DNA from: Chloroflexota bacterium
GTDB taxonomy: Bacteria > Chloroflexota > Anaerolineae > Anaerolineales > DRMV01
DNA: 7,313 bases
Direction of reading: 5' to 3'
NCBI GenBank assembly: GCA_013154225.1
Contig: JAADCW010000227.1
Location: forward strand, 1 to 7,313
Shown piece after piece: positions 4,220 to 7,313 of this stretch; within the stretch, counting starts at the first letter, position 1; every line of letters starts with the position of its first letter. A model generated the notes under the pieces. That model searched no databases. It was not told where the DNA came from and saw only the letters and a program-made list of their open reading frames with translations. The position numbers were made by a program, and so were the translations under genes.

Positions 4220-6088
4220 ATGCGCACCGCTTTGCGAAAGGCTTTTCTACTGTTGTTGATGTTGGTCCTGTTTGGGGGAATAGGAGGCAAGCAGGTTTGG
4301 GCTGCCCCTCAAACCAAATCTGTGGACGTCTTGAGCCGTGATGGTGACATTACCATCTTGCCCAACGGCGATGTGCAGGTTGTGGAAACCTGGAAGGTCA
4401 GATTCATTGGCGGCCCGTTCCATTACGCCTTTCGTGCGATTCCCCTCAATCATGTTGAAGATATTACCAACTGGCAGGTCTCTGAAAACGGCCAGCCCTA
4501 TCGGGAAGATTACAGCGGCGCGCCCGGCACTTTTGTGCTGGAAAAGGACGCAGAAGGCTACCAGATTACCTGGTATTTTTCGTACACCACCGACGCGGTA
4601 CGGACGTTTACCCTGCGCTACACCCTCAAAGGCGCGCTCTGGATTGACGACAAAGGCGATCAGTTCTTTTGGAAATTCATCGAGCACGATCGGAGTTACC
4701 CCATTGAGAGCGCCACGGTAACCCTGCATTTGCCTGCGGCTTTTCAGCCCGACCAACTGCTCACGGCCACATACAAAAACGGCCGCGAGGAAGGCACCGG
4801 GCTGGTGGTGGACAGCCGCACGATTATGTTCCGCGGCGGTCCTTTTCCTGGCGGCACAGAATGGGAAATTCGGGCGCAGTGGCCGCACGGGTACGTTTCG
4901 GCTTCGCCGCCGGCGTGGCAACGCAAAATGGAACTTCAGCCCTGGATTGATTTGGGCTGGTGGTTGCTGTTCATCCTCATGGGCATTGGCGGCGCGGCGG
5001 GCGGCTTCCTGAGTTGGTATTTGCGCGGCCGCGACCCCAAAGTAAGCGACGTGCCTTCCTTCATCCCTGAGCCGCCCAGCGATATTCCGCCGGGTGTGGC
5101 GGGCACTTTGATTGACGAAAAAGCCGATATGGACGACGTGTTGGGCACCCTGCTCGATTTGGCCCGCAAAGGTGCAATGCGCATCGAAACCGAACAAAAA
5201 CCCGGTCTCTTTGGCACCAATGAGGAGACCTGGTTCATTGCCGAAGATCCATCCAAGGCCACGTGGCCTTTTGAGAAAGCACTGCTCAGGGCGATTTTTG
5301 GTTCAAGGATCACACCCGGAGAGCGGCGCTCCCTGGATTCCCTTACCAACCGCTTTTACCAAGACCTGCCCGAAATTCAGAAAGGGCTTTACGACGCGGT
5401 GGTCAAATTGGGCTTCTTCCCGTCCCGCCCCGATAGGGTGCGTTCCACCTATACGGTTTTGGCTGTGCTGGTGGGGTTGTTGTTTGCTTGTCTTTACTTC
5501 CCTGCCGCGGCGATGGGCGCGAACGCAGCGGGCGTGGCCTTTATTGTCTTGGGCGCGATTTTGACCGTGGGGTTGCTCGTGATTGCCCATGCTATGCCGC
5601 GCAAAACCCGTAAAGGCGCCATCGAAGCCGCGAAGTGGAAGGCTTTCAAACGCTATTTGGAAACCCTGGAAAAGCACACGTCTTTGGAATCGGCTAAAGA
5701 CATCTTTGAAAAATATCTTCCCTACGCGACGGCTTTTGGTATTTCCGATACCTGGATTCGGAAGTTCTCCCGTGTACCCAATATGCCTACGCCGGGCTGG
5801 TACACCATGCGCCCCATAGGCCACGCCAGGCCAACCACGTTGGGCGGCGGGAAGACGGCTTCCCCTGTGCCCACCAGCCAAGGCATACCGTCCTTAGATC
5901 AAATGGCGTCGGGCACGTTCACGTCGTTTTCCCAGGTGGCAGATAGTTTGATGCACACCCTCAACTCCGCGGCCTCGACGTTTGTCAGCCAGCCGAGCAG
6001 TAGCGGCGGCGGAGGAGGCGGCGGTGGCTTTAGCGGCGGTGGTTTTGGCGGCGGCGGGGGCGGCGGCGGCTCCAGCGGGTTCGGATAA
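4220..6088 (+). CDS. DUF2207 domain membrane protein with poly-glycine C-terminus
   Basis: The 622-residue protein starts with a signal peptide (MRTALRK, a Leu-rich core, likely cleavage after VWA at about residue 29). An extracytoplasmic beta-rich N-terminal domain follows (about 30-240), with the DUF2207-like start DGDITILPNGDVQVVETW. A membrane helix spans 242-267 and ends in the basic YLRGRDPK. The cytoplasmic part has the family hallmark GTLIDEKADMDDVLGTLLDLA. Two more helices lie at about 411-430 and 436-458, followed by MPRKTRKGA and the conserved FEKYLPYATAFGISDTW. The last 27 residues or so are nearly all Gly/Ser/Phe, also typical of the family (compare YciQ-like proteins). The biochemical function of DUF2207 proteins is unknown. 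It is the first gene of the rightward unit, 111 bp before the zinc-ribbon gene. Family membership is firm. Confidence 0.92.
   Translation: MRTALRKAFLLLLMLVLFGGIGGKQVWAAPQTKSVDVLSRDGDITILPNGDVQVVETWKVRFIGGPFHYAFRAIPLNHVEDITNWQVSENGQPYREDYSGAPGTFVLEKDAEGYQITWYFSYTTDAVRTFTLRYTLKGALWIDDKGDQFFWKFIEHDRSYPIESATVTLHLPAAFQPDQLLTATYKNGREEGTGLVVDSRTIMFRGGPFPGGTEWEIRAQWPHGYVSASPPAWQRKMELQPWIDLGWWLLFILMGIGGAAGGFLSWYLRGRDPKVSDVPSFIPEPPSDIPPGVAGTLIDEKADMDDVLGTLLDLARKGAMRIETEQKPGLFGTNEETWFIAEDPSKATWPFEKALLRAIFGSRITPGERRSLDSLTNRFYQDLPEIQKGLYDAVVKLGFFPSRPDRVRSTYTVLAVLVGLLFACLYFPAAAMGANAAGVAFIVLGAILTVGLLVIAHAMPRKTRKGAIEAAKWKAFKRYLETLEKHTSLESAKDIFEKYLPYATAFGISDTWIRKFSRVPNMPTPGWYTMRPIGHARPTTLGGGKTASPVPTSQGIPSLDQMASGTFTSFSQVADSLMHTLNSAASTFVSQPSSSGGGGGGGGFSGGGFGGGGGGGGSSGFG
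6001..6085 (+). repeat. GGC-rich low-complexity tract encoding the glycine tail
   Basis: A run of GGC/GGT/GGA codons at the end of the DUF2207 gene gives two near-uninterrupted glycine blocks separated by Phe/Ser. The strand bias (G-rich on plus) makes it prone to replication slippage, so the number of glycines may vary between strains. It is part of the coding sequence, not an independent element. Confidence 0.85.
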
Positions 6089-6128
6089 ACCGTGCGCTCC
6101 TGAATGAAGACCATTCCCTGAAAGCCAA

Positions 6129-6163
6129 CAGGGCAAAAAAGCCCTGCTGAACATGGATTTTTT
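6129..6163 (+). terminator. Stem-loop CAGGGC-A6-GCCCTG with a distal T6 tract; possible partial terminator
   Basis: A perfect 6-bp stem (6129-6134 with 6141-6146) closes an A6 loop, and six T residues follow at 6158-6163. The T tract is 11 nt past the stem, too far for a canonical intrinsic terminator. The A6 loop could alternatively pair with the T6 tract, giving a competing structure. It may trim expression between the DUF2207 gene and the next gene, or stabilise the upstream mRNA 3' end. The evidence is weak. Confidence 0.3.
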
Positions 6164-6188
6164 GTCCGCGTGCCAACATTTTTTGGAG

Positions 6189-6195
6189 AAGGAGG
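6189..6195 (+). promoter_or_regulatory. Ribosome binding site fixing the zinc-ribbon protein start
   Basis: AAGGAGG stands 4 nt before ATG 6200. It supports that start over the in-frame ATG at 6170, which would add ten residues read through the ribosome binding site itself. Confidence 0.85.
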
Positions 6196-6199
6196 CAGT

Positions 6200-6790
6200 A
6201 TGAACGTCGGCAAAACCGCAGGTTGGATTGCCATTGCAATTGCTGTGGCCGCAGTGGTGCTTTCTGCTGTTTTCCTTGGCAGCGGGGTCGCAACGCATAA
6301 GCTCACGGTGCCTGGCGCGATTTTGGGCTTCATTTTGTTTGGCGCTCTGCCAGCCATCTTTTTGGGAGCGATAGGCGTTTATTTGATCATCAAAGGCAAG
6401 GCCGAAGCCAAAGAGCAGGCCGAGGCTGATAAAATGCAGCGGCTTTTGGGCCTCATCCAAAGCCACGGTCAGGTTTCGCTGGCCCAGGTGATGATCGAGA
6501 TGAAGATGACCCGTGAAGAAATTACGCAAATGATTTACAATTTGGTCAGTTTGGGTTTGTTCACGGGCTACATTGATTGGGATTCCATGACCTTTTATGC
6601 CAGCGATGCAGCCAAAATTGTGAGCAACGTGTGCCCCAATTGTGGCGGCACCCGAGAATTCGTGGGCAAAGGCATTGTCAAGTGCCCGTACTGCGGTGCC
6701 ACAATTTTTATCCCGCCCGATGCCCCTAACACCCAGGCAAAACCTCAGCCCCCCGCTTCTTCTGCGGGAACATCGGCCAATCCATCCTGA
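6200..6790 (+). CDS. Unrecognised membrane protein: two helices, winged-helix-like segment, zinc ribbon
   Basis: I do not recognise a named family for this 196-residue protein. A helical hairpin (TM1 about 7-26, TM2 about 37-64) anchors it, and the Lys-rich KGKAEAKEQAEADK after TM2 suggests the C-terminal part is cytoplasmic. Residues 77-135 look like a small winged helix: MQRLLGLIQSHGQVSLAQV, then MKMTREEITQMIYNLVSLGL, then a beta-wing-like FTGYIDWDSMTFYA. A zinc ribbon follows with CPNC (145-148) and CPYC (162-165), then a Pro/Ala/Ser tail from about 172. The combination suggests a membrane-tethered scaffold or regulator. The winged helix could bind protein rather than DNA, as in PCI or ESCRT-II-type folds. 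It is 111 bp after the DUF2207 gene and 21 bp before moeA. The architecture is seen directly; function is unknown. Confidence 0.8.
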   Translation: MNVGKTAGWIAIAIAVAAVVLSAVFLGSGVATHKLTVPGAILGFILFGALPAIFLGAIGVYLIIKGKAEAKEQAEADKMQRLLGLIQSHGQVSLAQVMIEMKMTREEITQMIYNLVSLGLFTGYIDWDSMTFYASDAAKIVSNVCPNCGGTREFVGKGIVKCPYCGATIFIPPDAPNTQAKPQPPASSAGTSANPS

Positions 6791-6811
6791 TCGGAGGTTT
6801 TGAGGAAGTTT

Positions 6812-7313
6812 ATGTCCGTTTATCTCCACGACATCCCTTTGGATGAAGCCCGCCGTCGTTTTGACCAAGCCCTGCAAGCGGCAGGGCTGGACCGCGTTTT
6901 AGGCAAGGAAACCCTGCCGTTGGACGACCGCGCGGTAGGCCGCACCCTGGCCGAGCCGGTATGGGCGCGCATTTCTTCTCCGCATTACCACGCGGCCGCG
7001 ATGGACGGCTTTGCCCTGCGCGCCGCGGACACTGAGGGCGCGATGCCCGCGTCGCCTGTGACTTTGCGTTACGGGGAATATGTGCAGTATGTGGATACCG
7101 GCGATCCCATTCCCCCCTGGGCGGACGCGGTGGTGCCCATCGAATTGGTTGAACCGCTGACCGAAGACGGCTCGGTGGAAACCGAAAACCCCCGCAAGCC
7201 TTACGCCATCCGCCTGCGGCAAGCCGCGCGGCCGTGGCAGAACATCCGCCCCATTGGGGAAGACATCGTCGCAACGTCGCTGGTGCTTCCCGCGGGGCAT
7301 GTGCTCCGCCCGG
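6812..7313 (+). CDS. moeA: Molybdopterin molybdenumtransferase MoeA, N-terminal part (cut by window edge)
   Basis: The frame from ATG 6812 stays open for 167 codons to the right edge. MoeA inserts molybdate (or tungstate) into adenylylated molybdopterin, the last step in making the basic Mo cofactor, in the cytoplasm. Family motifs are clear: SSPHYHAAAMDGFAL (55-69, containing the AMDG block), YVDTGDPIPPWADAVVPIE (93-111) and NIRPIGEDI (144-152), in the expected order for domains I and II. The Shine-Dalgarno region GAGGAAG (6802-6808) is 3 nt upstream, with a second GGAGG (6793-6797) behind it. The gap to the preceding gene is 21 bp, so co-transcription is likely. Some MoeA proteins with a similar N terminus carry a C-terminal periplasmic-binding-protein-like domain; whether this one does lies outside the window. 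Confidence 0.9.
   Translation, partial: MSVYLHDIPLDEARRRFDQALQAAGLDRVLGKETLPLDDRAVGRTLAEPVWARISSPHYHAAAMDGFALRAADTEGAMPASPVTLRYGEYVQYVDTGDPIPPWADAVVPIELVEPLTEDGSVETENPRKPYAIRLRQAARPWQNIRPIGEDIVATSLVLPAGHVLRP

Noticed and set aside
4247..5197. 316-codon open frame on the minus strand inside the DUF2207 gene
   Set aside because: It mirrors a clearly recognisable DUF2207 coding sequence; its own translation shows no known domain or ribosome-binding site. It is a GC-driven antisense shadow.
5894..6877. 327-codon minus-strand open frame spanning three plus-strand genes
   Set aside because: It crosses the glycine tail, the zinc-ribbon gene and the start of moeA in antisense. The Ala/Thr-rich run only reflects the GGC repeat, and no family features are visible.

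Overview
The window reads as a piece of a moderately GC-rich bacterial chromosome. Chloroflexota, probably Anaerolineae-like, is the best guess. The substrate-binding lipoprotein has a long Ala/Pro/Thr linker ending TPTPEA behind its lipobox, a style common in that phylum, and a DUF2207 membrane protein and a REP-like GC-rich palindrome are also present. No marker gene fixes the taxonomy, so this is inference.

The layout is two divergent transcription units around a 311-bp intergenic region (3909-4219). Leftward (minus strand, in order of transcription) are: a THEP1-family P-loop NTPase (3908-3369), a FecB/BtuF-type substrate-binding lipoprotein (3346-2138), a FecCD-type permease (2137-1136), its ABC ATPase (1139-318), and the start of a DedA/VTT-domain membrane protein (305 to beyond the left edge). 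Spacings are 22 bp, 0 bp (TAG directly followed by ATG), a 4-bp ATGA overlap, and 12 bp, so this is almost certainly one operon. Rightward (plus strand) are: a DUF2207 membrane protein with a poly-glycine tail (4220-6088), an unrecognised protein with two membrane helices, a winged-helix-like segment and a zinc ribbon (6200-6790), and the 5' part of moeA for molybdenum cofactor synthesis (6812 to beyond the right edge).

The leftward operon encodes a complete type II (FecBCD/BtuFCD-like) importer: lipoprotein receptor, permease and ATPase. The family transports Fe-siderophores, haem, corrinoids and, in the MolABC branch, molybdate or tungstate. The substrate is not readable from the sequence. 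The nearby moeA makes a Mo/W link worth testing, but moeA lies in the divergent unit.

The intergenic region holds the main regulatory signals. A TGn-TATACT extended -10 is placed so that the NTPase mRNA would start at or next to its AUG (leaderless). An 8-bp perfect inverted repeat with a 12-bp spacer covers the matching -35 zone and is an operator candidate. A 57-bp REP-like imperfect palindrome and a TGn-TATGAT extended -10 promoter for the DUF2207 unit follow. No RNA gene, CRISPR array, insertion sequence or riboswitch was recognised.
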